Origin: Chionis minor
Taxonomy: Eukaryota; Chordata; Aves; Charadriiformes; Chionididae
Length of the DNA stretch: 64,000 nucleotides
NCBI GenBank assembly: GCA_013398295.1
Contig: VZSF01007297.1
Coordinates: 335,226 to 399,225, forward strand
Direction of reading: 5' to 3'
Below are positions 11,001-25,153 of this stretch, piece by piece; the stretch's first letter is position 1, and each line of letters starts with the position of its first letter. Below the pieces are notes generated by a model. It saw only the letters and a list, made by a program, of their open reading frames with translations, had not been told where the DNA came from and did not search any database. A program made the translations under genes and the position numbers.

Positions 11001-13299
11001 ACTGGGAATGTCCTAAGGGGGAAAGCTTGCTCTAGGTTTGCCGTGGTCCTCATAATCTAAGCCTCTGCTATTGGCAGTTGTTAAGGCAGAATAATGGGTA
11101 AGGTAAATTTTTTTGCCTGGTCCCAGATGACTGTTCTCATGTCAGGGATGAAGCTTTTGCTATTTCTGAATGTAGACCAAAACTAGCTTTTCTGCTCAGA
11201 GAGACTTGGAAGCCACACTTCAGCCACACTTCATGCCTAGCCTCCCTCAGAACAACTGCAATATTCAATGTGTTCACTGCATCTCAGCAGGGATAGTTCC
11301 TGCTTTTTTTTTGCTCTTCCTGGAAGCTTTCTTATCATGCACAGCACTATCTATATGACCTAAAGCATCTGGGCCAGCTGTTCCCAGATTCATTAGCAGA
11401 TGCTGCTTCATGCTTGCTCATGGCGTACAATGAACTCCTTCAGAGTAGGGGTCAATTAACCTCCAATTAAGCATTTTAGCTGAAGACTGTAGGCAGAATA
11501 CCTGTATTTCCTCATCAGGCTGCATCTCCTCAGGGTGCTGGCAGCTTCTCACCATGTGCCTGTAGAGCACTCAGCCCAGCCAAACCCACCCAGCCCCTCC
11601 GTTCAAAGAGCTGTGAACTGACGTGGACCCAGCCTCTCCTGCATGATCCGCTCATGCCAAGACTCCCACACACACGCTCTTGAGGAAGCTGCAATCAGAA
11701 CAGGACACTGCTGGGAGACAGAATGAGAAAGGTCTAATGAGTTGTCTTCATGCCACGCTGCTTGTGGTTTGGGCTCTGGGCAGAACGGGGATCTCAGCCA
11801 GGCAGTCAACAGGCACCATCAGCCAACAGGCAGCATCACTAAATCTTTGCCTCTACACTCCGATCAGATGATCGCCCTCCATAGAATCTTTGTGCCTTGT
11901 TGGAGTTTTTTTCCTAAATAATCTCGAGATCATTTTCCCTCCTTCACACAAACCAACTGAAAAAAAAGGGCTTCCAGATGTTCACACAAGCTTCTCCTGC
12001 CTATGACACCCTCTGAAGATACTGAGCTGAAGAAAGTTAGCAGGCAGGAAACGTCTGTGCCAGTGGCTGTCCTGTTACACAAACAGTACAGTAATTTTTT
12101 ATGAAGCATTCTCAAACAGGAGGAAATCAGCAGGTCAGCTATCAGCAAGGGGCAAATTTTTAATTACCTTGCAGGGAGGATTATGTCTTCTGTGTTTAAT
12201 TCCCACAAGCAAACTAATTAGCAAGCAGCTTCACTGGAAAAGCAGGCCTGAAGTTATGTGGCTTTATTCACCCAGGAGGCAAATATCCAGTTCATTCTCC
12301 CCTGTCACATTGTGTCCTCTCTGCTAGCCAGATCAGACCAAAGGATGGTTGATCTGGAAGAGACGAAAACACCAAGTGTGCCCATCAGCAACTCTACCTC
12401 ATGATTTCAAATGCAGTTCATCAGAGAACGCAGTGTTACATTTCCTTCTTTAAAAGAAGTGCTGGTAGACATTTTAAAGGGCTGTTGGCTCCTCATAAGT
12501 CAAAATCAGAGCATGCATTATATACTACACTTTATACACTGTATGTTACATATTACATATTATAATATTTTTTCTTATCTTCCCCTTCTTCTCCAGAAAG
12601 AATACACAAATACATCTGATCCACATTAGAGCTGCCAAGGTAATTAGCAGCCTCGATGGGGTAGGAGTCATGATACTGAGGTCCTGATCCAGTAGAGCAC
12701 TTAAATATGTGATTTTTCTAGGTATTGGCCTATTTACTTCAGTGGTACTACTCACAAGCCTTAAGATAAGTATGCACTTTCTATGGTCAGTACTTTCACC
12801 AGGTAAAGCAGAGGTAACATCACAAGAATCAACGACGTGCATGGGAACAAGTTCAAGCCCCATACATGAAACCTCACATGAACAAGGAACTGCCCTTCCA
12901 AGAGCATTTTTGCTCTTCTGTTAGGAGTACGTCTTAGATGAATTTAAGGACATTTCTGAGGATGGGATTTAGGTGGCATCACAAACCAGCAGTGGTGAAC
13001 TGGGCTTTTGATCATGAAGAAAACCAGAAATGATGGAATCTGAAAGGAAACAATAACCAGAGGTCATGTCCTCTCTTGAACCCAATTCTGATGGCTGAGC
13101 CCAAAGCACAAGAAAGAGGAGAGCCGTCTGTGCCACCTTTTGACACTGGGTAACCTACCACATCAGTTCAGCCTTGGGAACTAACGCCACCAAGTGGTCC
13201 ATTAGCCTGCCCACGATTTCTTCCTATCCATCTTGCCATTCAGGTATCCCCTTGAGAAAGGTACTGCTGTCCAGTTGAGCCACGGGCAATATCAAAGGC
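8061..13299. other. Non-coding stretch, no gene recognised
   Basis: AT-rich intergenic DNA starting with an A-rich run at about 8090-8110 and holding a (GA)n run at 8672-8689. Open frames here are short, overlap on both strands, and show no recognisable domain or convincing splice-bounded exon. Confidence 0.6.
8672..8689. repeat. (GA)n run
   Basis: Eighteen bases, nine GA units, before the pattern breaks into GGAGAAAGG. Confidence 0.9.
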
Positions 13300-14485
13300 T
13301 GAAATGCTGATTGCTGACTGGAAAGGGGGAAATACAACTCTCACTTTTCAAAAGCAAAAAGAGGAAGACCCAGGGAAGTACAGGCTGGTTGGTCTCACCT
13401 CTGTGCCCAGCAAGATCATGGAGCAGATCCTCCAGGAAACTCTGCTAAGGCACATAGGAAATAAGGAGGTGATCAGTCACAGCCAACATGGCTTCACTAA
13501 GGGCAAATTGTACCTGACAAATTTGGTGGCCTTCTATGACAGCATTACAGCATTGGTGGATAAGGGAAGAGCAACTGACACCATCTGCCTGGACTTGTGC
13601 AAAGTATTTGACACTGTCCTGCACGACATCCTTCTCTCTAAATTGGAGAGACATGAATTTGATGGATGGACCACTCGCTGGATAAGGAATTGGCTGGACG
13701 GTTGCACTCAAAGAGTTGCAGTCAATGGCTCGATGGCCAAGTGGCAACCATGCACAAATACAGGACGGGTGGAGAATGGAATGAGAGCAGCCCTGAGGAG
13801 AAAGACTTTGGGGTGCTGGTTGATGAGAAGCTCAGCATGAGCTGGCAATGTGCGTTTGCAGCCCAGAAAGCCAACTGCATCCTGGGCTACATCAAAAGAA
13901 GCATGGCCAGAAGGTCAAGAGAGGCAATTCTGCCCCTCTGCTCTGCTCTCGCGAGACCCTACCTGCAGTACTGCATCCAGCTTTTGAGCTCCCAAAATAA
14001 GAAGGACAGGGAGCTGTTGGAGCAGGTCCAGGGGAGGGCCATGAATATGACCAGAGGGCTGGAGCACCTCTCCTATTAAAGAAAGGCTGAGAGAGTTGGG
14101 GTTGTTCAGCCTGGGGGAGAGAAGAATCCGGGGAGACCTTATAGCGGCCTTCTAGTACTTAAAGGGAGCTTATAAGAAAGACGGTGAGGGACTCTTTATC
14201 AGGGAGTGTAGGGATAGGACATGGGGTAACGGTTTTAAACTGAAAGAATGGAGATTTAGATTAGATATTAGGAGGAAATTCTTTACTCTCAGAATGGTGA
14301 GGCACTGGAACAAGTTGCCCAGAGATGCTGTGGATAGCCTATCCCTGGAAATGTTCAAAGCGAGGTTGGATGGGGCTTTGAGCAACCAGATGTAGTGGAA
14401 AGTGTCCCTGCCCAGGACAGCGGCGTTGGAACTAGAGGATTTTTAAGGTCCCTTCCAACTCTAACCATTCTATGATTCTATGATT
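13300..14485 (+). mobile_element. CR1 LINE fragment, plus strand, with an internal deletion
   Basis: The translated sequence matches the reverse transcriptase part of the CR1 second frame: [19 protein letters not shown], then QHGFTKG, then WIRNWLDG. It ends in the octamer tail (ATTCTATG twice, about 14467-14484), which marks the intact 3' end. The 5' side is truncated, as usual for CR1. Near 13760 the reading jumps from the WQP of the RT fingers/palm directly to the thumb region (HKYR). Compared with the 25-26 kb copy, about 259 bases are missing, including the catalytic FADD box, and the frame shifts. Later stops add to this, so the copy is dead. The start is uncertain by tens of bases. Confidence 0.92.
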
Positions 14486-17400
14486 GCAAGCATGTTCTTG
14501 GGTGCCTCGGGTGCAAATATGTTCATTTCACTCATCCTCATGGGGAAAAGCATTCACATGGTGATTTAGACTATCAAAGTCTATTTCCTGATGGAGGCAG
14601 GCTAAGATAGTTACTATGGGTAAAATGATGGATTATAGCTTTCCACATTCTGATAATTTCACTTTTTTCAATGGTGTCCCCAATTCAACCTGTACTTGGA
14701 CACGGAGACCAAAACCCCTTTGAAACAGACCTGATGTTGCTTTGTGAGCCAGCAAGAGGAGACTTAATTTGTGTCTGTTACATCCACCTGATGGTCAACT
14801 TGTAGCATGCCAGACCACAAGAGATACTAATTACCATCAGCATAAATCACATTAGCCAGTTTGGCTTCCTGGAAAATCTAGCTTTGAGGGATGTCAGACT
14901 CAACATTACCAACAGATGGTGTTTCTGTCTGAAGAGGAAACATGCCCCTGATCAGTCCGTCACTGCTTAGGGCGCTGATGCTGTTGTTTCTCACCCAGTA
15001 GTCTTCATCCAAGGTCTGAGGCTTCACATGGCAACACACAGTCCACAAGGATGATTAAGACCTGGAAATACAGGCAGTGCTGAAAAGCAATGTCAGGGTG
15101 ATGTAGTTTACTTCCTTTCAAAAAATATCCACCACCTTGAACACTGATGAGATGTCTCGAAAATTTTTGTGGCTTGCAAAAACTCTTGGGCCCCTCATAG
15201 CTCAATCCGCAGTACAACACTTCACAGGGTAAGTCCTTAACACTTCAGATCAGCAAAATAAACATGACTTAAGTGAAAATTAAAGATCAGAATTGTGAGT
15301 CCTCATTTGTCCTTATGTGAAGCTGTGGAAACCTTTCCAGTGGGTATCCTATCTCCTCAACTGCAGGGTGCATAAAAAAACAGGCTATTTGGATCCTTCT
15401 GTGGTTTGGCCAGATTCCACATAACTTCATGGAAGTTGTTGCAGTGACTTCAGCGAGCTGTGAACGAGGTCTGTAGGATGCTGCCTTGTGAATATTTACC
15501 CTCTGGTAGAGAGCAGATGTCTGTGGCCTCCATATGGGATATCAAGTTATAACATGGCAAAGCACAGATCATTAATCACATTCTTAAATGAAGTGATTAT
15601 AAGGTCATCGCGTCAAACATTGCCTAGCATCATTGTGCCTGCACAAGTTTTATTTTACATAGAGCCTGGGGAAGCATCTGGTTAAAACGCTTGACTCCAA
15701 CTCATTAGCTCTCTGCAAAGCCTCTCTCCTAATTCACTTAATCTTTCTGCCTCGCAGTTCCTCCACCACCCTCCCACCGTCACCACCAAGCACAGCGAAT
15801 AGGTTCTACTCTCCCTCAAAGTACCTACTGTCAGGATGAATTCAGCTCTCAGACGCCATAGATGAGACGTGCGGTGTGTGTAGCAGACATAGATGTGCAC
15901 ATACCCCACACCAGACTCTAACTACCCACTAGTCCATATGGAGCAGCTACTTCTCACAAGTTTGAGATTAGCTGCATGTGACGGACATCTTTTTGCCTTC
16001 AATAGCAGGATCTAGAGGAGGAAAAAAACCCCATGATAATTATGTGCCATGGCACACTATAACTATGTGCTATGGCTCTTCATACATGACTAATTCAGCT
16101 GACTTTGGAATAAGATCTTCGGCAGAAAGCAGTGGTGTGGTCATATAACCTTTGCAGAGTTTTATTTACAGTAGTTGAAGAGAGAGGTGAAGAACCCAAG
16201 TCAAAAAAGTTTCACCTCCTGCCAAGCGCAGTCACCAGTGTTTGCCCTCAAGAGAACCAAATCGTTTCTTTTAAGCGACTGGCACAGAACAGAGGTTCCT
16301 GTTTCACCACGCCATTCGCAGGCTGATGGGGTCCATAAACCAGTAAATTAGGAAATGTACCTCCCATCTGCAGCACACGCTGTCTCAGAGAGGTGCCAGC
16401 AGGTTTTGGAGTAGGTGAGTTCAGAGCAGTAGGATCTAGACAAGCCTGTAACTCTGCCAGCAGGTACGAGAAAGCGTTACTCACCTACTACAGCTGGATA
16501 GACAGCTGATGGGCCAGGACAGGAGCTACAGAGAGGCACCTTTCTTTAGACAGGTTTTAGTGCTATTTAATTTTAGAAACCACTGAAACCACACTATTTC
16601 CCTTTCCCCATCCCACATGCAGGTACAGTGCAGGTACAGGGAAAAGCTGCCTCGACCATCAGTGAGACCCTGCTAACTCCTCCACCCAGCAGGCTTATTA
16701 AGACCAGGTAAGAATTAAGCACGGGGCTCTCAGCTACGATCACTACCAGGATAATGTGACACTCTGAACAAGTCTCACATCCTCTTTAGTAAGACTTGTA
16801 GAGCTGAGAAATCAAAAAGTGTTATTAGAAGCAGATGTGGGTTTACAGGAGCACTTTTCCAGTACTGCAGATGTGGTCAGAGCTAGACACCCCTTCCCTC
16901 CTCACTTTTCAATATGCTTTCTGTAAGACTCACCTAAATTTCACCCCTTCCACAGAGATCAGGGACCAAAGGTGCCAGGTGCTACATAAACACATGGATG
17001 CAAGTGATTTCTGTCTCAAAGAAGACATGGGAATGGCAACACACGCGTTTGGCAGAGTGGGAAACTGAGGCACAGAGTCTGTCCCATCTCAAGACCATGG
17101 TCCGGACCTGCCTCCCCCAGTCTGGGAGGCAACAGGGAGAGGCTTTCCATGGGTTGTGCGTCACCCAGAGACACAGCACAACTCCAAAGATGCTGTGAAC
17201 ATCCCACCCAGCTGCCCGGGGGACCGGCAGCCATCAGCTGAGCACTCAGTCTCTCTAAGGCCTGCAGAAAATAAGGGTTTTGCTGTTTTTCTCACTAAAT
17301 GGTTTGTGAAAAGAGAGTAAGTAACCTGCCTCTGCGAGGAGTCACTGTTTGCCTATTCCATAGGCAACAGAAGCGATGCCTAGAATTATGCACCACTATT

Positions 17401-20400
17401 TTAAGCAAATAGGAAAAAAATGGTCTGTGTATCCAACTTCCTGAAGATCAAACTGTGCAATAAACAAAGCAGCAGCTCAGGGTGAGGGTGAGAAACTGAG
17501 GCCGGCAGAGAAAGCCTGGCCGGCGCCAATTTGACTGGGGGAGATGGTTAGTGCTACGGCAAACTGCTGGGGAAAAAATCTGCAGGACCTAATGAAGCCA
17601 GGGCTGATTTGCAACCAATTTCTCATGCTCAGCAAGCGAGAGACTGCCCCAAAAATGCTGCGATGTGTTTGGATATGGAATGAATTCACCAGCTGTTTTC
17701 TGAAAAGCCTGGCATGCTGCAAACATGATTAAGGAAGAGAAAGAAAAATAAACCAACTCAAAAATTGGAAAGATCTCGGATGAGTGTTTCTGTGACTGTT
17801 TGAAAGGAGTAAAATGGTCTTCTCTGAATGCAAGATTCCACCTCATCTTTCACCTGTGCTCTTTAATTGTTCATTAGTTTCTCTAAAAAAGGACATGCAG
17901 TTACCGGAGGGTAGGGAGGAATTCCCCCAGCTTTCTGGTCAGTAGAGGACTGAACTTTCCCAACCTCCTCAGAAAAAGGGATGGGGATCAGAGCTTCTGC
18001 TTAGCACTCATTTGCAATTCTGACCTGCTGCTAATTACACTCCCCAGCCATGCAGTCCCTGCCCAGTCAGTGCGGAGTTTAACTCCGTTGAAGAAACTCA
18101 CTTCTTAACTACTGTCACTGGATTCCCTGTGCATTTGGTTTTCTCATCTCTTCTCAGGATCTGGGAAGGATGTTCACGAGTGATGAGCCCATGGTGTAAC
18201 CTCTCACCAGCCATCACCTCAGCTGCACCCGCTGGCTACTCACATTCCCATCCCCATCCCCATCCAATTAGGAACTGAACAGTGTTAGCAGCACCACTCA
18301 GTAATTTTACCATGCAATCAGAGCAGGCTGGGAGCATACACAGCTCTAGAGATTCAGCTAACGAGGGACACCTCATTAAGTACCCCGGGGAGAGCTTTCA
18401 GCTGATGCATTTTCCTTTGCGCTCAAGATGGGCCTGGAGCATTCACATTGACCGCTGAAAGGAGCCCGCTCACAACCGCTAACTCATTAAGTGCAATAAC
18501 TCAATGACTTGCCATATCTGATGGTCTCTAAATAATTCAGCATGTGCCTTATCGCTCCTTGCTGCTCCCTTAGCAAGTTCTCCAGCCACCACCTTGCTGT
18601 CATCTTTCCTCCAATGAAATTTTTGGGGGTCCTTCTTGTAAGTGCCCCCAGCCTTCCCCCTCCGCTACCCCAGCTGTCAGGATGCCTACAGGAGAAGCCA
18701 GCACTGCTTTGGCAGGGAAGTAGCTCATCGGCCGGCCTCCAGCCTCTTCTCCAGAGCCTCCATCCTCCTTACAAGCTCCACCTTACCAAGGGCATCATAT
18801 CTTCTCTGCCTCCAGGCTTTTACCACCAACTCACCCACCAGGAAGCCGATCCCTTATCTATGCCACACACTGCTCACGGTGTCCCCAGGCATGGAAGCGT
18901 CACAGGCTGAGCTGGGTGTTTCTCATGTTTAACCCCATTTTATAAAATTGGAGGCAAACGCTCCCCCCATCCCTGTCTCCCCAGGAGGAGAAATCTTCTG
19001 GTGGCTCCTCTGCTTGTTCGAATGGGTGCAATTTGATGCTGGGTGGATTGAAAACGCGCTCGTACTTCCCTGTGAGATTTTCTGCTCGCTGCTGGGGCCC
19101 ATACAACACCTACTCATCTCAGTGGGAAATGGTATGTGCTTCACAGAAAGAGCAAGAAGCCAAAGTACTGAGTATGTGCGTTTCTCATACAGTTCTGTGT
19201 ACAACCGCAGCTCATTCCTGATTCAATAACACGGTGATGCCAGCTTCTGGAGAGACGGATTAAATCAATGACTAATTTAAAGTAATTTATACCTTCTAAC
19301 CATTCAAGAATATTTCCCAGGTCTGAGACCTGCAAGCCACGCTGGATCAATGCCTGGAAATCTATGAGTATTATTTCAGGTGTAACTATTTATCCCCCAT
19401 AACACAGCAACCTCCTTGCCGCTAAGGAAACAGTTCACCCATTGGCTCAGCCAGAATGCTGTTTTCTGGCATTTTGTGTCCAGTTTACTCATTTGCTCCC
19501 TCCAGGGATCATCCAGCAGGTCTGGGGATGCACAAGGGCAGTACACAGAGAGATGCTTTTCTCATCTAACTCAGCCCTGTGGCTCCTCTGTAGCTGCTCC
19601 TGTACATCTTTAGCTCTCTCTCGACAGGGAACCAAGGACCAGTGCCCCTGAGGTCCACAGCTCCCTGCCAGCAAATGCACGAGAAGCTCCTGGAGCAGCC
19701 CAAAGGACAACAGGCAGTTTGCAAACTCAAGGCTTCCCTGTGTCTATCATGCAACAGTGTTTTGGTTGTTTTTTCCTGACCAGGAGATTTTTCCCAGCTC
19801 TAGGTGGTTACCAAACCACCCACGGCATGGGACAGGGATTCCTGCACACCAGTCAGGCACTGAGAAAAGGTTGTTGTGACTTAGGAAATGAGGAGATGTG
19901 CCCTTTTCTTCCTAACTCTGCCCTGACTCCCACGTGTGATGATCCACAGCATGATACAGTCTCTCTGCACCTTACTCACCCCTTCTGCAAAACGTGGTTA
20001 ATTATATTGTGTGCATCTCAGTCTCCCTGGCTCATCTGTTCAGCCATAAACTCTCCTGCTCTACACCTTGCTCCAATTCTCCGGACATCTGAATGACCAG
20101 ACAAATAGAAATAGCAGCAGAGGGGCTGCGCTGACAATGGCCGATTTTATAGACAACATAAAGTTGACTCTAATACTTTTGACTGGCAGAAGTGTCCTTG
20201 TACGGAGGGAATAGCAGAAGACTTGACTGCAGGAGAAATAAAAATAAAAAAATTTAATGCAATAAGATTTCCCCAGATAGTGCTTGACTGGCTAGTTATA
20301 TCACAAGCGGCATGTTTGTTAGAAAGCATGAATAAAACCTGCAGTATAATCCAGGAGGATTCATAGGAAATGTTGCACAGGAATTTATGGGTTTGCTGCA

Positions 20401-23400
20401 AAGTTTTATGCCTTTAGTACTGAGGCTCAGTTCCAGAAGACAGACTCTGGGGTGGGCTGGAAGCTCTCCGTGCTCCCCAAAACAGGCAGGAGGAGAAAAC
20501 TGGGGGGAGAGAAGCATCTTTTGAGGCAGCAGGACTCTCTGTGGGACTTAGCATTGTGCCAGTAAGGTATCAGGGCATCCGAATTGGCTGCTGGCCCCTC
20601 CAAGGCAGAGGGCATTGCCCCACGCGTTGCTACAGAGACTCTGTGGCCATTCATTCAGGTTTTGATCCGGCCTTTTCATTTGCCAGAGCAGAAGCCAAAT
20701 GGACATTTAATTTTAGCCATCCCAAATGTACCCCTGGTCCTTGCGAGACCAGGAGGGAGGAAGGGCAAGAGCAGGACACATCTCAGCACAGACAGAAGAT
20801 GAACAGATAGAGAAACGAGAGCAGAGCAGGGAGACACACAGACACACACACGAACAGCACCGTGTAAGCCACACTTCTGAAGGAAACCTGGCCAAAAAAT
20901 AATTAAGGCCTATTCAGGTCCTAGCCAGCTGGACCCAGCAACGGGCACGTGCATCTGCCCAGGCACTTGGGAGCGCTGCTTCTGCAGCGCCACAACCACA
21001 GGTCTGTAGTGGTCGAAAACGGGCAGGGTCAGCTTTCCTGTGGCGGGGATGTGGAGTGGGAGAGGTGATGCTCTAAGCCTCCTCCTCCCCGTGCAGCGAG
21101 CAGCGGTCATGCGGGTGCCTGCCCGCAGCGCAGCCGCATCCAGCCCCGTGAGGCATCCCGCTGGGATGGCTCTGCAGCAAGGTGGAGGGAAGGGAAGGCA
21201 CTCACTGTAAAGGATGGAGAAAAATAGCAGCCTCTTACAGAGTCAGCCAAGAATTAAATACGCTGATCTCTCAAAGTGCCAGCAATCACCTCTTCCAATT
21301 GTTACCATTCCTTTTCCTTTTGCTTTTAATTTGCTCAACCTTTAAATTGTTAAACCGGCTGCCCAGTAGGTATCATCTCAGAACTGACTATTATGCAGGT
21401 GCTGCTTTTAGCCGGCAGCAGAGAGAAACCTATCAACATCAAGACTGGGGATACAGCCAGGAAAGCTGCTGATTTCACTGAGAAAATACTAACCTTAAAT
21501 TGTGTCCTGCTTCCTTCCTGTAACACTTTGAGCTCCTTGCAACAGCAGCATTAAAAATCATGAAGCAATCAGGACATTACACAGGACCAAAGATAAAACA
21601 CCACAGGAATAATGCAGGGACACAGATCACACTTAGGAAACTGGAAGGAACAACCCACATCAGAGAGTCCCAATTTTTTGAGCAGAGAGCAGTCTCTCTG
21701 CTCTGTGTTTGCAGTGCAGCACGCAAACCGTGGTTCCTTGAGTGGAGATGTGAGCAGCAGAACTAGGCAGAGCTGGTCAGAAGTTTTCCAAACCCTTATT
21801 TCACCAAGAAAACCATACAAGGTTGCACCCAAAACATTTCAGGTTCCATGAGTCTGAGCTGATTTTCCTGCCAAGTTTGGATGTCTGCTTTCCTCCTAGA
21901 CCAACCAAGGACTGGCACCAGGTCCCGTAGACTGTTGACACATGGATTAAGCAGGGCTGAGCTTCCAGCTTTGCAGCAGAGACCTTGGAGCCTTGAGATG
22001 GCTACAGAGATCCCACAGAGCCTGGGGCCCATGACAGTATGCCGGGCCAGAGCCACTGATCCCCAAAGCCTCCTGCAGCTAGTAAAGGAAACCAGAATTA
22101 GTGCAAAACCCACCAACATTCCCGAGCAGCTACCAAGCCCCAGAGCATCTAGCTCACACAGAGACATGACTCTAAACTGAAGTCTTCTATTCTGCAGAAA
22201 AATGGGGTTTTTCAGCCTGCTGACACCCAAGGACAGCTACAATCCCCAGACTTAAATAACAAAAGGTATTTGGCTGCTTAGATGTTGTGTGGCAGGAGGA
22301 AGGCGGCATGGCTTAGACCAGAACCACCTTCAGCTACTGACATCTATTAAAGCCTTATTTGCCCTGCTGAGTGCCCGTGGACACCCAGCCAACATTACAG
22401 TTTACACACCTGGTGCCTGAGGGCAATTCCTTCAGGAGTGAAGGACACAGATTGACTTCAGGCCAGTTGGCAAAATGACCCCAACCTCCCACTTTCCCCT
22501 GTTGCCTTTTGCTTTCTGTAAAATTCCCTGGCGTAGGCAGCACCACTGCCAGGCAAGCTGTATTTTAGACCCCTCAAACCATTTTCTCTAGCTATTTTTG
22601 GTGGTTTTTGGAGTGGAGCCCCGGAGGTCCAGCACGGCAGGCTCTGACACCCCCCCTCCACTGGGTTAATAATGTCCCCGGTCCTGCTTCATGGTGCGCT
22701 TACAGAGGCCTTCTAGGTCCAGACGAGGACAAATACTGATTCTAGTATGTCAGAAGCAATTTCTGCCAAACAACACACTGTTCAGCTCACCCACAGGTGA
22801 GCCCGCAGAAAACAAAGGAGTAAAGGCAACATGTGGTCCATCCTCAAGCCCTTTACCCGGACCAGGCTCCTGCAACATCCCCCCATAGACCAGGCACTGC
22901 CAGGTGCATTCCCCAGAGCCTGGCACCCTGCGGATGTGGAAGAAACACTGTTTGTCTACGCCTTCTCCCTGATTTTCAATGAAGCAAGACAATTTTGTGG
23001 CCAGCAGTTTCCATCAGCTTTGATTGTAGGTATGGGGAGGGCTGGGGACACAGACAGTTCTGGCATTAAGCAAGACCACTCACCCCATAACAACATCCCA
23101 ACCTGTCCTGCCAGACCTGAGCACTCTCAGAGGCTCATCATCCTTTTATCTTAGCATGGTTTTTTTCCTTACTTCCCCACCTACAGCCTCCTTTAGCCCA
23201 GCACAGGTCTCCTTCCTCCGCTTCACATGGAGTCACATCCTGAGCCTCTGGGGTTGCAAGAGCAGAGCAAAGCCGCCTGGGGAAACATGCCGTTTGGGCA
23301 AGCAAGACTTTGTGACTGGTTTTGGTGAAGATCTGACACTAGAAAGCAGAAGAAGATGGAAATGGATATTCATCACGTGCTGTGCTGAACCGTTCGGTCA

Positions 23401-25153
23401 CTGATTCAGAAGGCAGGAACTCTTCCCAAGATTGCAGCTGACACATACCACCTGGCAAGCTCTGACTTTGCAAGTGATTATTTCAGGATGAAGATGAGCT
23501 GCTGTTTCTCTCTCTAGGTTTTGTGAGAGCAGCGTGACCCAGTCTTTTTCACCCACTCTCCTCCTGTTTCCCTCCGTCAGAGGAAGCGGACATCAGCTCT
23601 CTGAGGCCAGACAACTTCCACTCAGGTTTCACCACCAACTAATTATTACAAAGGGGTAGGAAATAGAAACCAGCCTGGGATCATACCAGACGCGGGCTAG
23701 GAAAATTCTCAAGTTCATCTTCTGTGGTTAAGCTGCCTATTACAAGCTAAACAAGAAAGATGATTAAAGATAGTTGTTATTGCAGTTTAGAGCCAACAGA
23801 GACAGCTTGTACTGGGAAGCACAACACATTGTGCCTGAGAAAGCCCGCTGTAAGCATTAGATTACATTTGCTCGGAAAAGTATCAGGCTGAAAGATGGAA
23901 AGACTCAAATCTTTGAGCCACTGAACAGCAGCACAACAAAGCAAGCTGAATGTCATTGAAAATGGGGAAGATTAGGCAGAGAGATAGGGAGTGTGGCTGC
24001 ACTAAGATGGTCTTTTAGACGCTGCTGAAACAGCGCTGCTGCAGGAGGTGAAGCAAGGGGCTGCAGCAGTGTAAGATAACACGTAACATGATAAAAATAC
24101 CTTGCTACCTGCTCCCTTGCTTCTGATGAGCAAAACCAGCATCTGCGTCCCACATTCAGGCCTTGCAAGCCCACTGGGGTGGGCATGACCGGGGTCCCAC
24201 GAGGGTCAGTGCAGCTGCACCAGCTCTTTGCGAGAGGATTGAGCCCATACAAAAGATGCTGATGGACAAATCAGATGTGCCACAAAGGAAATCCTTCTAG
24301 CTGTTGTTTACCCAGAATGGGGGCTTAAACACGTTGAGATGAAGCAGCCTGCATTGGATCACACCACAAGGTTTTGATAGGGCTGAGGACTAAACCTGCT
24401 CTTTTTCCAACCACTCTCCTTCATCCGTATCATGCCGATAAAGCCTTTGTCCTCATTTCCTCTCTCTGTAGTAAACTGTATTCCACTGAGCACAGATCTA
24501 TCTGAATCTGCAGCTTGGAAAGACACACAGCAGTTATTGTATCCAACAATGTATAAAAATATATGTACCGATCCTATTAATGTACCAAGCCCATCTTGGA
24601 GCAACAGGACAGTATTTTCAAGGCCCTATCCAGCCCCTAAAACTATGATTTCCTCTCTTCTTCCTTAAGGCACAAGCTGGGATGCAGCTGGGCAAGTTTT
24701 CTTAATCTAGTGAGTCAAAGATACAACAGCAATACCAAGGTCAAGTGCTGAAGACAGCAGGCAAGTAGGAACATTGCTGACCTGCACACAGCACACATAT
24801 CGTCCTTCCTGCACCAGCTTTTGGTAATTTTACAAATTACATTTTACTGAAGAGAGATTTTACTTCAGGTTTTATTGGAACCAGCCCCATCACTCGTTCC
24901 ACCGCTTTAGCACGAAGTTTCATGATGCTCGGAGCAGAAGAGGATGTGGTTCTATAACAGCTTATAAGCCTCCCCGCCAATTTGGGAGGGAGGTTGTGTT
25001 CATAGAAGTTTTTAAGAAAGTAGGGCGCTAAGGGAGAAATGCTCTTGTTGAAGGAAGGGCAACACTTAGCTACTGTCAGGTGAATCTAGATAGAAAAGGA
25101 GAAGGTCTGGGCCAGGACAGACTGAAGCTGCTCTGCAAATGCTCGGTGCTAAG
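14486..25153. other. Non-coding stretch, no gene confidently recognised
   Basis: Mixed AT-rich intergenic DNA without a recognised gene or large repeat. A short GC-rich patch at 20910-21190 carries a 66-codon minus-strand frame, listed separately. Plus-strand frames at 18542-18932 and 19719-20096 overlap other frames and show no domain. Confidence 0.5.
20910..21110 (-). other. Unassigned 66-codon frame in a GC-rich patch
   Basis: A local GC-rich patch stands out from AT-rich surroundings and carries a minus-strand frame from ATG at 21110 to TAG at 20910. A plausible acceptor (CCCGCCACAG) lies inside it at about 21041, followed by open sequence encoding KLTLPVFDHYRPVVVALQK. I do not recognise the protein and found no partner exon. 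It could be a terminal exon of an unknown gene, a noncoding RNA exon or chance. Confidence 0.2.

Noticed and set aside
13304..13840. 178-codon plus-strand frame as a host gene
   Set aside because: It is the reverse transcriptase remnant of a CR1 LINE that ends in the CR1 octamer tail.
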